Assembly: GCF_950023065.1 (NCBI RefSeq)
Contig: NC_088679.1
Span: 21,080,001 to 21,144,000, forward strand
Origin: Planococcus citri
Lineage: Eukaryota; Arthropoda; Insecta; Hemiptera; Pseudococcidae
Length of the DNA: 64,000 bases
Direction of reading: 5' to 3'
The translations under genes were made by a program, and so were the position numbers. Below, one piece after another: positions 25,430 to 37,300 of this stretch. Under the pieces are notes generated by a model. It saw nothing but the letters and a program-made list of their open reading frames with translations. It searched no databases and was not told where the DNA came from. Each line of letters opens with the position of its first letter. Positions within the stretch are counted from its first letter, which is position 1.

Positions 25430-26110
25430 AAAATCGCGATTTCGTCTGTTTCCAACCCTCAAAATGGTGACCTCTGGTGAGAAAATAAGTCCCTATTTTT
25501 CAATTTTTTCCATTTTTGAAAAGCCCGGGCTCCAGTGGGCTTCTCAATTTTCAAAAATCTGAAAAAATCCCAACTTCAAAACAAAATTTCAGATTCTAAC
25601 ACTTTTAAAAAGTCTCTTTTAAGTAAAATGAAATAAACTCTCATCAGGATATCAATCCCATCTCTAGAAAACCAAGTCGCGGTCGGTCCCTTAGAACAGC
25701 TGAAATTCGTATTTTATATTAAATTTCAGCTATTTGAGAAGGTCAGCTTCGTTTTCAGTGGAGGGGGCCAACATCTTCATTAGAGTTTATTTTACTCGAA
25801 AGAGACTTTTTAGAAATAACACTAACTTGAAATTTTGAAATTTTATAATTTTACAGTGAATTTTGTATTTTATAAAAATTTTGAAAATTGAGGGATCCGC
25901 CGCAGCCTGAGTTTTTTGAAAATGGGGAATTATTTTCTCGTTAGAGGTCACCACTTCGGGCGTTGGGAGAGAGGAAAATCCCAACTTCAAAAATAAGAAC
26001 AACCCTGCTAAAAATCTCACACGTTCGAATTTGTGAAAAGCGAAGATTTTCATTTCACTCTCAAAACTGTCAATTTCAGTCTCAAAAATGGTAAATCTCA
26101 AAGTGAATTT
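25430..26110. mobile_element. degenerate foldback element
   Basis: The left arm (about 25440-25660) and right arm (about 25765-25990) are inverted copies. Landmarks are 'gtgacctctggtgagaaaat' on the left against 'attttctcgttagaggtcac' on the right, and 'aagtctctttta' against 'cgaaagagactt'. The arms have diverged with indels. The ORF at 25787-26128 on the minus strand is a translation of the right arm and has no domain. Confidence 0.65.
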
Positions 26111-28221
26111 TTGTAAACTTTTCATCACCTATTAATCATTTTGGCTCAATTTTCATTTTGAAACGATATTTTCCACCTGGTTTATCGATTGGGCTTTTTC
26201 TCGCACGTCTTTCAACTTGGAAAACAACAAAACGACTGAGCGAGCACGAAATGCAAGAATTTAAACAACGTAAGCAGCAAATTACCTGTTGTAAATATAG
26301 TGATAAATTGTGAAAATATGACGCCATTAGTCGTAAAATAAAGACACCATTCGACCTTTTTGTTTTTCCATTCGATAATGCTGTTTCGTGTGCTAATTTC
26401 GTCGGTTGATTTTTCTTAAATTAAACTTTCGTATCGGTGTACGATGTTGCGTATACTCGTATTTATCCAAGTAGATACACCGATGCTATTTGTGGGCTTA
26501 TAGAAATTGGGTATGGAGAAGAAAGAGGAAAGGAAAAAACGGTCAGATACGTGTGCGTGGTGTTAATTCCGGTCATACATTCGTATCTATGCTCGATTAG
26601 TGTTCTACAGTCTCTTCTCTACAGAGCTGTGGAGAAAAATACTCATCTTTGAAAGGTGTACTACATGCTTGTTCCTATATAAACACTCGTATGTACTATT
26701 CGGAAACCAGTAACAGTTGTAAAATGGTCAAAAAATTGGAATTCATTAGCAGTTGGTGTTTATTTATGTATTTAGGATAAATAATGGGAATTCGCGCCCG
26801 AAAACTAACGGACTGCGTGTTGTTTTCTGTGGTACGAGTATTCCTAGTTTTCATATTTTTGCCTTAATTTCATATCGAATTGTATTCGTATATGTTGCGG
26901 TTTATGCGGATTCTAGAAAGTTGGAATTTGCAACAATGTAAATGAGGCCATGTCTATATTTAGACCTTTGAAGGTGCATTATGTGAATTGTGTGTGTATT
27001 GTTTTGTAAGGAAATTCGTTCGTGTTTTGTCTGCTTTCGTCGATTAAACGTGTATAAAATTTAATGACTCGTTTCCGGAGATGAGCTTCTCGTTATGTAA
27101 TTCGTGCACGAAAGAATTGTGATCAATGAATCGGGCAAATACATTCGCTGGTAATCGCATAAATAACGATCGATGCGAATAGCCATGACATTGGTGAACA
27201 GTTTGTCTGAATTGTCTTGTTCATTAGATCATTACTCTTTGAATACGTGTAAATTACAGGTGGACACCTGGAATGAGAACCAGTATGTGTGGTAGAGGTA
27301 GTCAGCTATACAGATGTAGTGAAAAGAAGTTGCAAATAGAGTAATATTATCGATGACTCATAGTACAAGAATGATGTGTACACGTTGAGTTTTTTTAAAA
27401 CATTTATTCGGCATTGTGTCAAGTATTGTTACGTTATTGCCTCGAGTCTCGAGATTTGATATTACCACATAGACCGAGATGAAATTTTTTATTGAGAATT
27501 ATAATTAATAGTTGTGATGAGTTGATTATTCCTCCCTTTGCATTCTCTTCTTGGAAGAAAAGTACTTATATGGCATAGTGATCGGTTTAATCTTCTGCCA
27601 GAGCTCAAAAATTGTGCTGGAGTCTTCTCTTTCACTATTACGAGGACGAGTGCTTCAGTTTGAAATCATATTTTATAACGTTAGTTGAAATTTGGCTTAT
27701 ATTATTGGTGTCAATTTTTTGTTCTTTTTGAAATATCAATTGTATCTGTGTGTGTCTATAGGTGATGAATACGTTAGTAGGTGTTTGGGGTTTTCCACAA
27801 CTACCTATATTTGGATTATTTGTTTGAGAATCTCAGACTGGACCTAAATTTTATCACGTTTTTGAATCCTCTCTTTCCCTCCGCCATACTTAAAAAACGA
27901 AGAATGCTTATACTCACTCGTTGAAAATCAAACAAAATTAATTTAAGGTCAGAGCACGTAATACGTGGTGGATTGAAAACAAAACAGAAATTCGAATTTA
28001 ATTTACTCGAATTCAATATACCAACTGAATATTGATTATAGCGATGTAAACATCCGGCATTGGCACAGTGCAGAGGTATAGTATTCGTACGTAGAGTCGA
28101 GTTGCCGATTAATTGTCGTAATTATACTCGCGATATTAGTTATTTTTACAATTACATTGGAACGAGTGAAGAAAATATTTGTAATTAATCTTAATTTTTT
28201 TATTTATTTATTTTTGCGTAG
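26111..28221. other. 2.1 kb upstream of the first recognised LIM exon
   Basis: This is mostly single-copy DNA and, if transcribed, intron or 5' region of the LIM gene. I looked for an upstream coding exon leaving one nucleotide before the GT that opens the first LIM exon (for example one ending ATGG) and found none with a convincing donor. The ORFs at 26437-26652 and 26753-26941 have no recognisable motif. Confidence 0.4.
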
Positions 28222-28317
28222 GTAAAACGTATTGCGCTAGCTGTAAGAAAAAATGCTCCGGAGAAGTGTTACGAGTTCAAGATAAATATTTCCATATTGG
28301 ATGCTTCAAATGTAAAA
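28222..28317 (+). CDS. Unc-115: abLIM exon: first half of LIM1
   Basis: Acceptor TTTTTGCGTAG, donor GTGAGT. The first two bases finish a codon begun upstream; the frame then reads KTYCASCKKKCSGEVLRVQD and continues to a phase-1 exit. It supplies LIM1 zinc ligands C4, C7, H24, C27 and C30. Some insect UNC-115 proteins start close to this point (a short Met-Gly before Lys), so the missing initiator exon may hold little more than an ATG. Confidence 0.93.
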
Positions 28318-31300
28318 GTGAGTAATACTTCATGATCGTATTTTATTATTTGTAGTGTATGGATTAACGGAAATTACGTTTGAAGATCACTTGTTGTAGT
28401 AAAATTTGAGAAACGTTGCGTAGATGGAGTTGTTTTTCCCAAAAAATTTCAAAAATAGAAGAACGAAACACAGAAGGGATGAGGGATGGAGACAGTTCGA
28501 CTCAATTTCAAGCAATTTTGCGTTGAAAAGAAATAACTCAGGCACTGCCTCTGAGACGAAAGTTTTCTGCGTACTCTGCATTTGCCTGAAAACGTCCTTC
28601 TGGAAAATTTGGAAAATTTGATAAATTTATGCATTTTTTTCTCCGAAATTTGGGATTTGAACATACTTTAAAAACTCATTTTTTTTCAATCAGGAAGTCA
28701 ACCTAATAATTCCAAATTCATTCAAACGAGCTTAACTGCTCTAAAATGTGCTGCATGATTTTTCGCGATTGTTATTTTGTTCAATTTCTCAAAGTTTGTT
28801 TTTTCGACTAAATTTTTCATAAAAAATTTCAGTTTTTAAGATGGAACATTTTTTTTGAATCTTGCTGAATCATCGCGAAAAAAAATGAAAATTGTGGTAA
28901 TTTTACTCGAGAGATGAACTAAAATATGCCAATGAGAAAAATCTCGACTCAATGAGACTGTGTCCAGTGCGAAAAATACCTGAAGGAATTAAGCTCTAGA
29001 ACTGGATGAGACGTTGTATGCTTCCGAATTTTTTTAAATTACGAGAATTCGCCCAATTCAAAAACCTTGGATTTTCGAATCAAAATAAATACTGTGACTT
29101 GTGGCATGAGAGACTTGGAATGGATTGAAAAATATTTAAAAATTAATAAAGTATTCTGATTTTTCAAAATTTGAAACCTTTGAACCCCCTCCCCCCACAC
29201 CACGGTTCTCATCCCTACCAAGTTATCGTGGGTCCCCAAACGCCCCTTCTAGCTCCTCCAGATTATCAATTTGAATTTTTTAGTTGAAAAAATTGTTTAA
29301 TTAAATGCATTTGCGCTGTTTTTAAACATTTTTGTGCTCATGTGCGTTTCCTTGAATGGTCTTTTAAAGGTAAAAATAATTTCTTAAGGTTCAAATTTCA
29401 TGGATTTTTCAGTTTTTAGATTTAAGAAATTAAGTCGTCGTCAGTGCAATGCTAAAATGTCCGAAAATTACTGAAATACATAGAATGTTTGAAAGCATTT
29501 TGAACCCTTTTTCTTTCTAAGTTCGTTTCAGACCCTGATACTGCAAATGTGATTCAACACTCAAGTATTTGAGTATACTTCAATTTTTAGGCAAAAAAAT
29601 TATTGAAATGAAACTTTCTAGTGTTTAGCCACTTGCTGACAAGAGCCACCCTGACTCCTTCGGGTCTCTTTGATGAAATTTTGTGAAAATTTAAAGTGGA
29701 GGCTTCAGGAATTTTCAAAAAGTCGCTGGAGGATCCAAAACGACTAGAAATTCACCTGCAGTACTTCGTAGCGTATTGAAATTAGTTTTTAGAATAAATT
29801 TTAGCTTTACAACTCCAATTTGATGGAATTTTGTGTGAATTTCGAGATTCAAAAATCTGCTGGAGGCTCCAGAACTGCTCAAAAAGGGTTGAAACTGTTT
29901 CCAATCGATTTGGCATGTTGAAAATAGGGTATATCCTAAATTTCAGCTTTCTTGGTCAATTTGGTAAAATTTTGATTTTTTCCCTCATTTTTGGCCTAAA
30001 TTCGATTTTCAAAAATTCACCAAAAATCGAAAAACCCACTTTAGCACTTGAAATTTTGACAGGTGATAAATTTTTGCATGATCTTTCGATCTACCTTTGT
30101 AAAGTTTGAAAAAGTTCGTGCAAGTCCTATGTTAAAACGCAAAATCTGCGATTTTGGCTGACCTGTCAATCAAAATGGCCGCCATTTTGTAAGTAAGGCC
30201 AACTTTTTTTTTGGCAAGTTTGCTTTAAAATGTTCCTTAGGATGTCCCCTTTAAGAAAAAAGTTGTCCCGGAGGATCGGCGGGGGGGGGGGGTGGTGCAA
30301 TTACTCCTATTGTCATATGCCGGACTATTACTAGGAATTGAATCTGGGGAGTATAAAAATGCTGAGGAGGCACTGAGTTGTCTTGAGGAGGTGAAAATTC
30401 CTTCAAGAAAAAATTTGCAACACTCATTTTCTCGACGATGGTAAAAAAAAAATGTCAACTTTGAGAGGCTGTAAAACACAAAAAAATCATCCAATCAACT
30501 TGAAATCTTGTACAGTACCGAATAGAAAATCCACTCCTTTTTCAATGAGACCTCGTCTGTTTGTTCTAATGTAATTACAACTCGCGCAATGGCAAAAGTA
30601 TCGTTATTAAATGGTCACTGGTCAGACCTCGTATTTAGACCTACTTTTGATATTGTTTCAATTGTTGAAAATTTTGAGGAACTTACTAAAAAAAAAATTA
30701 ATTAATTGACGCATGCTCAAAATATAATTGTTTACATACAATTATACATAGCTTCTTTAGTTTTAGAGATGGGCAGTTTTGTAAGAGAACTTGTTCTGCT
30801 TGTCTTTAAAAATTATGCCAAAATCTATGATCAGAACATTCAAATCATGCGAATTTGGACATTTTTTTATCCCTTCAAATTTTAGGTTGAACTCTAGTGC
30901 ATCTTTTTTTTTTTTTTTTTTTTTTATTCAAGTTGATGGAGCTTTGCTGAAAATTATGGCCTAATGACCTCGGCTCAGCAATCCTTGAAAAAAGTTTCAA
31001 ATTTTTAGGTGAATATCAATATCAATTATCAACCCTTCCCTGCCTCCTGCCACCAACAAGAGTTTGAAAACGTGTGATTTTTTTTTTAACCCATACAAAG
31101 AGATTACCTAATCTAAACTAAAAAATTTTAACTTCGAGCTCTCGTCAAGAGTGAGGGAGAGGTTAAAGATTCATCTAAAAATCAGATATTTTTTCTACAT
31201 TTTGTTGAGGTCGTTTGACCCTAATGTTTTGTTAGGCTCCATAAAATTTCGAAAAAATTGAAAAACGACCCATCCAAATCAAATATTATGATGCAGGGTG

Positions 31301-34300
31301 CATATTCCGCCAGTATGATGTAGTCCAGGAGCAAAATTTTGTTTTAATTGACGATGACGATTATCCTTTTCGATCGTACCCTTATTATACTATGAACTCT
31401 AAAAGGTCATCTTATTATCACCGTTTGCGAATTTTGCGATTTGACTTACTTACACGATACCAACCTTTATTCAAGGTGTCTAACAGGTCCTACTGGTCCT
31501 AATAGTCCTACTAAAGTCCTACTTTTTCTCAAAAGTCCTTTTAGTCCTATTAAAGTCCTACTTTTCAACAATTTTATCCAAAAGTCCTACTTTTTTTCAA
31601 TAAGACTTTCAAATTTTCCCCCTTTTTCCGGAATTGTGAACAAATTTTGCAGAAAAGGGCTCATTTTTCGACTTTTTTAGATTTTGAATTACACATTTTT
31701 GAAAGCTTTTGCCCTCGCTTCGCGCAGGCTATTTGCATCTTCTTTTCCCACATAATAAACTTATTGTTCAAATTCAAGAAATTTTCAAAGTTTGAACCAA
31801 AAAAATGTAGTTCTCTCTTCATGAAGAAACTTTTTATTTTTACTTCTCAAAACGTGATTGAATTTTTGAAAGCTTTTGGACTCGCTTCATTCAGGATTGT
31901 TTGCTTTTCTGTCTCTAGTTTGAATTTTTTTTTTTTAATAATCATTCGGATTTTAAAAATTATTTTGAAACAAAAATTATAAACTTCTTCATATATCATA
32001 CAAGAAAACATTGTTTTCACAAAACAATAATTTTCGGGATTTGCCCTTGCTCCGCTCGGGTCCGTTTGCTTTTCTTTTTCAATTTTCGATTTTTCAAAAA
32101 AAAAAAAAAACCATTAGAATTATTCTATCGTATTTTATACCTCCTGGAATACTACTTTTCGAGAGCCTTTACTCTCGCTTTGCTCGGGCCCATTTGCTTT
32201 TCTTTTTCCATTTCCAATAGTTCTACAAAAAAACTATCCGTATTTTATAATTTTGAAGCGAATAATAATATGAAATATTTACTATTTTTAAATAGAAGAA
32301 TTCGAGTTTTTTATTTTAAGCGAACATGGTGTGATATTCATCAATTTTCAAAATTGATAAGGAGAAATATGTAAAACGAAAAATTGGAGTGAAACGTTAT
32401 TTATTTTCGGCGTCTACTTGTTTAAATAAAAATCATAAGGTGTTTGAAATCATCAGAAAAGCAAACACTTTTTGCAAAAATTTGGCTAAAAACTTGAATG
32501 TAAATTTTGACACCCCCCCCCCCATCACCACCATTCCATAAGTGCTCGAAAAATGACCTGCTGAAAGTCCTGCTAAAAGTCCTTCTTAAGTCCTTTTTTT
32601 CATTTTGAAATTTTTTTAGACACCCTGTTATTTCTCATCTTTAGATTCTAATACTTTTATCAAAATTCAAAAGCTCTAAAATGCGTTTCACGCTCCATAA
32701 ATTATTATACCGATCAATATGCGTGTAAATGAAGCAGGAAGAAATACCGGACGTCTCGTCAATGGCTCGATTAATATTTGATAGATTTTCTTCCTTCGAT
32801 ACACTTGTTAGTCGCTTTGGACTTGGTGCGTGTAAATGTGTATTTTTAGTCGTGTAATTGGTATCAATCACGATGAAAGGGCTAATTATTGAATTGTTAA
32901 TGCCCTTTGTATCGTGTACCTCCTGTACATGTATATAATAATGGTCTTATCACTTATCTCAAAACGGTATTACAAGTGTATTAGATAAAACGATTCGGTA
33001 TATACGTTGGTCAATATGGTTCGACGGATGTTGACCTTCTCCCCCTCTCTTTCTCCATTTACCAGGTTTATAAATAATTAACAGGCCGCCGCCGCCGATT
33101 AATAATGGTTCTCTTGAGAGATGCGAATATACGATGCGCTTGATGTGAAGTAAATTTAACGCGCCGTGTACTGATTACGATACGAGATTTATGGCTCGAA
33201 GAAACGTTTAAAGATTGAAGTTTTATTTCACTATAGCGCCGCTTTGCTTCAGCCATCGCCATCTCCATCGTCGGCCCGTCCGTGCCACTAGTTTCAGAAG
33301 GTGATGCCAATGGGCGGTGGAGGGTGGCGCTAATTGCAAATTTTTTGCGAAGCTTTAGGCCATTTGGGAAACGGAATCGAGATACGAGTAAATGAACGCG
33401 ATATGAGTCACGAATAAATTTAAGCGTGACTGCGTTCGCGAGATGAGGAATGAGGTGTGAGGTGAGGAGAGTTGATGTGCTGTATGCGATGCAATTTTAA
33501 ATTTTGCCTTTGTTTTTTCGACCTCATTCCTGAGTCAGATTAAATGAGTAGAGTGTTCATTGGTGACGTTTTTTTTTCAGAAATTTGTTGCCTCAGTCTA
33601 ACTACAGGTATAGTTTTGTTTGCTACGATTTTTTTCTAGTAGGGCTACGTGTATTTGGAAGTTCCTTAAAGTCTAATATTTGGATTAGAAATCTCGAGAT
33701 AATGAAATTACTACGAATAAGGCTCCAATTCTTGAGCTTTTAAATATACCTTAATTTTTTGGCGGGAGGGGGTGGGGGGGTTCCGCGACCTTGTCTTCCA
33801 TACTTTATTTTGATATAATTTATTCATCAGGAACTAAAAGAAAAAATTACTTTTGAATCATGTGAAATATTTTCTTCTTTTTTCTAATTTTCTATTTTGC
33901 TTTGAAATAACGTAGGTACTGTATTTAAATACGTACCCTTGAATTGAAATATTACGTACAAAGAGAAGGAAAAGGGACACTGGCTTGAAGCGAAAATCAA
34001 TTCGTATACGGTATAGTTGAGTAATTTCTCGGAAAAAAATACATAAATGTCGCTGAGAATAAGCTATTACGATGAAGTGTGAAGACGAGAGCTTTTAATA
34101 TATTTTTCCTTCTTTCGTCAAGGTAAAGTTGAGACAATACAGTAAGAGGAGGTGAAGTGCAGAGGAAAATGAAAATGGCACGAATTCGATTATTATTATT
34201 GTCAATGTTTTTAAAAGAGACAGTCAGCGTTGAGGAAATTTTTCCTTCATCGAAGGCTATATTTAAAAAAATGAGATAATTTTTCGACTCGAAAAATTTC

Positions 34301-37300
34301 TATGTTATAATTTTTGCTGAAACATTGCATGTCACATGTCGCATGGATATATTTTGGTGACATGGAGTAAGAGAGAAGAGTGTGCTTGTGTGTTTATTTT
34401 GTTCGAGAGATTATAAGATATATGTACAACGAACGAACAAAGGTGAATATTTCATCATTAATGTTACTGTTTTGGGTGTTTATTGAACAGAATACATAGA
34501 AGAGAGAAAAAAACTAGGCTTATTTTTTGAGGAACTTTGTACCAGATATATGTACCTAGTACCTACATAAATGTGTATGTTGAGGTATGTTTTAACGCAA
34601 AAATAGCTATGTTTGAAAATCCATTAGCTAATGTCCTTGGTTATATAAATTTCGTAGTATAGTAGGTACGTCTACGTACTACGTAAGTTATGTATAACAC
34701 GTATAGTTTTCAACACGTAATGCAGTTGTAAAATTATACTACACTACATGGTTTTCGAGTTGAACGAAAGAATGCATAAAAATACGGTGATAATGGAAAT
34801 TATGAGATCATAAAACGACTAAAGGTATCCATCTATAGAGGTGACATAATTTGGTCTAAGCAACTATTTCCCGAAAATTGAGCGTACAAGTTTGCAATAT
34901 TTGAAAACAAAATTTTGTGTATGAGAAGCTGCTGCTTTTCTTCCAAGTTCCAACATGAATTTCAGATGAATTTTTTATTATTTTGATAGTTTTATCTGAG
35001 AAAATTTTGGTTTCGAGGGATTTTAGACACGAATGGTTCATTTACCGAAAGAAGTTTAATTTTTTAATTTTAGATCCTTCAAATGCGATTGCTCAACATG
35101 AATTTGATTGAATGTTTTTGAGGAAGGCTTAATAAAGCCAGAGTGCAGTAAAATGTGAGCTATTCCTGAATCAGTTTGATTAAAAAATGAAATGAGGTCC
35201 TCCTATTTCGATAATTCTCCCCCCCCCCCGCCTTTTGAAATGTGATTTCATATTTTAAGATTAGTTAAATTTGAAGCAAATCTGTTTTCGTAGTCTTAAG
35301 AGGGTATATAGACACTTGATTTGAAATCTAAAGTTGAAGTATTTGAAAAGTTTAAATATGAACTTTTTGACAAAAAATCCGAACTTTTAATAGTTTAGAT
35401 ATAAGTGTAGACGAAGAAAGCCATCACTTGAATATTTAAAAAACTTGAAGTGAAGACCCTTTTTAACCCCGTATTTTTCAAAATGAACAAAGACTAGTTG
35501 TCACTCTTCTTTCTACGAATAAATTTGAAAAAATCCTTCAACTACAATTTCAAGCGTAGAAGTTAATTTTTAGCTTTTTGGTGAATTTTTGAAAATTCAA
35601 AAAACCTATTATTATTATGTATTGCAAAATGTCAAATTTTTACTTTTTTTTTGTTTCTTCAAACAATACTGCAAGAATAATTTTTTTATTTCAATTTTCT
35701 GCGACTGAAAAACAACCACTTTTGAGAAATTGTGGAGAGTTCTAGTAACAGTCCCTCCTGGAAATCCTGCTAATCCTGCTTTTGTCCTGCTTTTTTCAAT
35801 CAGATTTTAAATTTTCAAATTATTTTCATTTCTGTGGAATTTGAAAAAAGTTAGTTGTTTTTTTTCATCCGACTGATGAAAAAAATTGTATAGAAAATGG
35901 TTTTCAACAGGATGGTAAAATACACAAAATTTTTGCTATCGTTTTTCTCGGCCAAAAACAGATCCCTTTCCTTTCTTCTTTCCTCTGTTGTAACTTATTT
36001 TTAAAGAACAGAAATGTTTTTTTTTTTTTTTTTTTGAAAAAACGTTTTTGATAGGTACTCACTTACCTCTCAAATTGTAAATTTTCAAGAGCTTTCGCCC
36101 TCTTTAATTTTGCTCGAGCAGAATAAAAGAAAATCCTAAAATTTGGTCCCCTTGTTTAACTCGGCAACAAAATGTTCTTTTGTCTTTTTAAATTCAATTT
36201 TGAGACATCAAAAGCTGAAAAGGAGCACAAAAAAGGTGCGAATTTTTGATTTTCGATTTCAATACCAAACTTGAATTAAGAATGTTTCTTCGTTTCATTG
36301 AATTACACTACTAAATTTTCAATTTTATTCATGTTTCTTGAAAGTAAGTATTCAAATTGCATTTTTTTTTCATGTCAGCTGTGAGCTGTTGAAAGTTGGC
36401 CATTTAAAAACTCCCCCTAAAAAATGCGAAGAAGTGTAAACTTTATCAGAGAACTTGATTTTTTTTATTGAAAAAATTGAGGAGGGAGATGGGCTGTAAT
36501 ATATAAAAAGGTCGCTTTGACCCCCTTCTCCCAAAAAATCTTGAAATGTCCAAACACATTAAAAGAGTGGAAAAATCGACGTAAAGTAAAATATTGACCT
36601 GACCATGATCACCCCCTCCCCCGACCTCTGAGACCTCTGAACCCCTTACGACAATACAAGAAAATTGTAATGTGATTAAAAAATGTCCTGCTATAATAGT
36701 CCTGCTAGGTACCTACCTACCTAAATAGGTATGTCAGTTTTCTTGGTTTATGTGAAATTTATTTTTTTTAAATTAGGTACCTCATGAATTTTTCAACGAT
36801 CCCTTCAATATTGTACGATTTGTATTTCGCTCATTCTTTTGATTTAAGAGTGATTAAAACAGAATATTGCTTCCTATTTTGACATCCCCCCTCCCCAAAA
36901 AAATCGTTGATTAGACTAATTTTTTTTTAATTTTTAATTTTTATGCAAACAAATGCCCCTTAAATGGGTCCTCATTTTGTTATAAATTATGTGGTGTTTG
37001 CTTTTTTTGGTTTTATAGGGTCAAAGAAGCGAATGCAATGACAAAATTTGTCAAAATGGCTGAATTATTGATTTTATACAAATTTTAAAGGAATTTCACC
37101 CTCTGTTCTCTCCGCTTTCCCTCTTCCCCTCTAACATTTTGATTCAACACTCTGGTTTTCGAAATATAATTTAAAAGTGTACTTCAATTTTTTTGGACTT
37201 TTTTTTTTACAATTTTCAATAATTCCGAGTGCAAAATGTTTTCCTCCCCTTTATAAAATTCTTCGAGGTCAAAATTAATTTTTTTATCCAATATTGTATA

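Noticed and set aside
25787..26128. 113-codon ORF on the minus strand
   Set aside because: It lies on the right arm of a degenerate foldback and has Lys/Phe-rich AT-driven composition without a domain.
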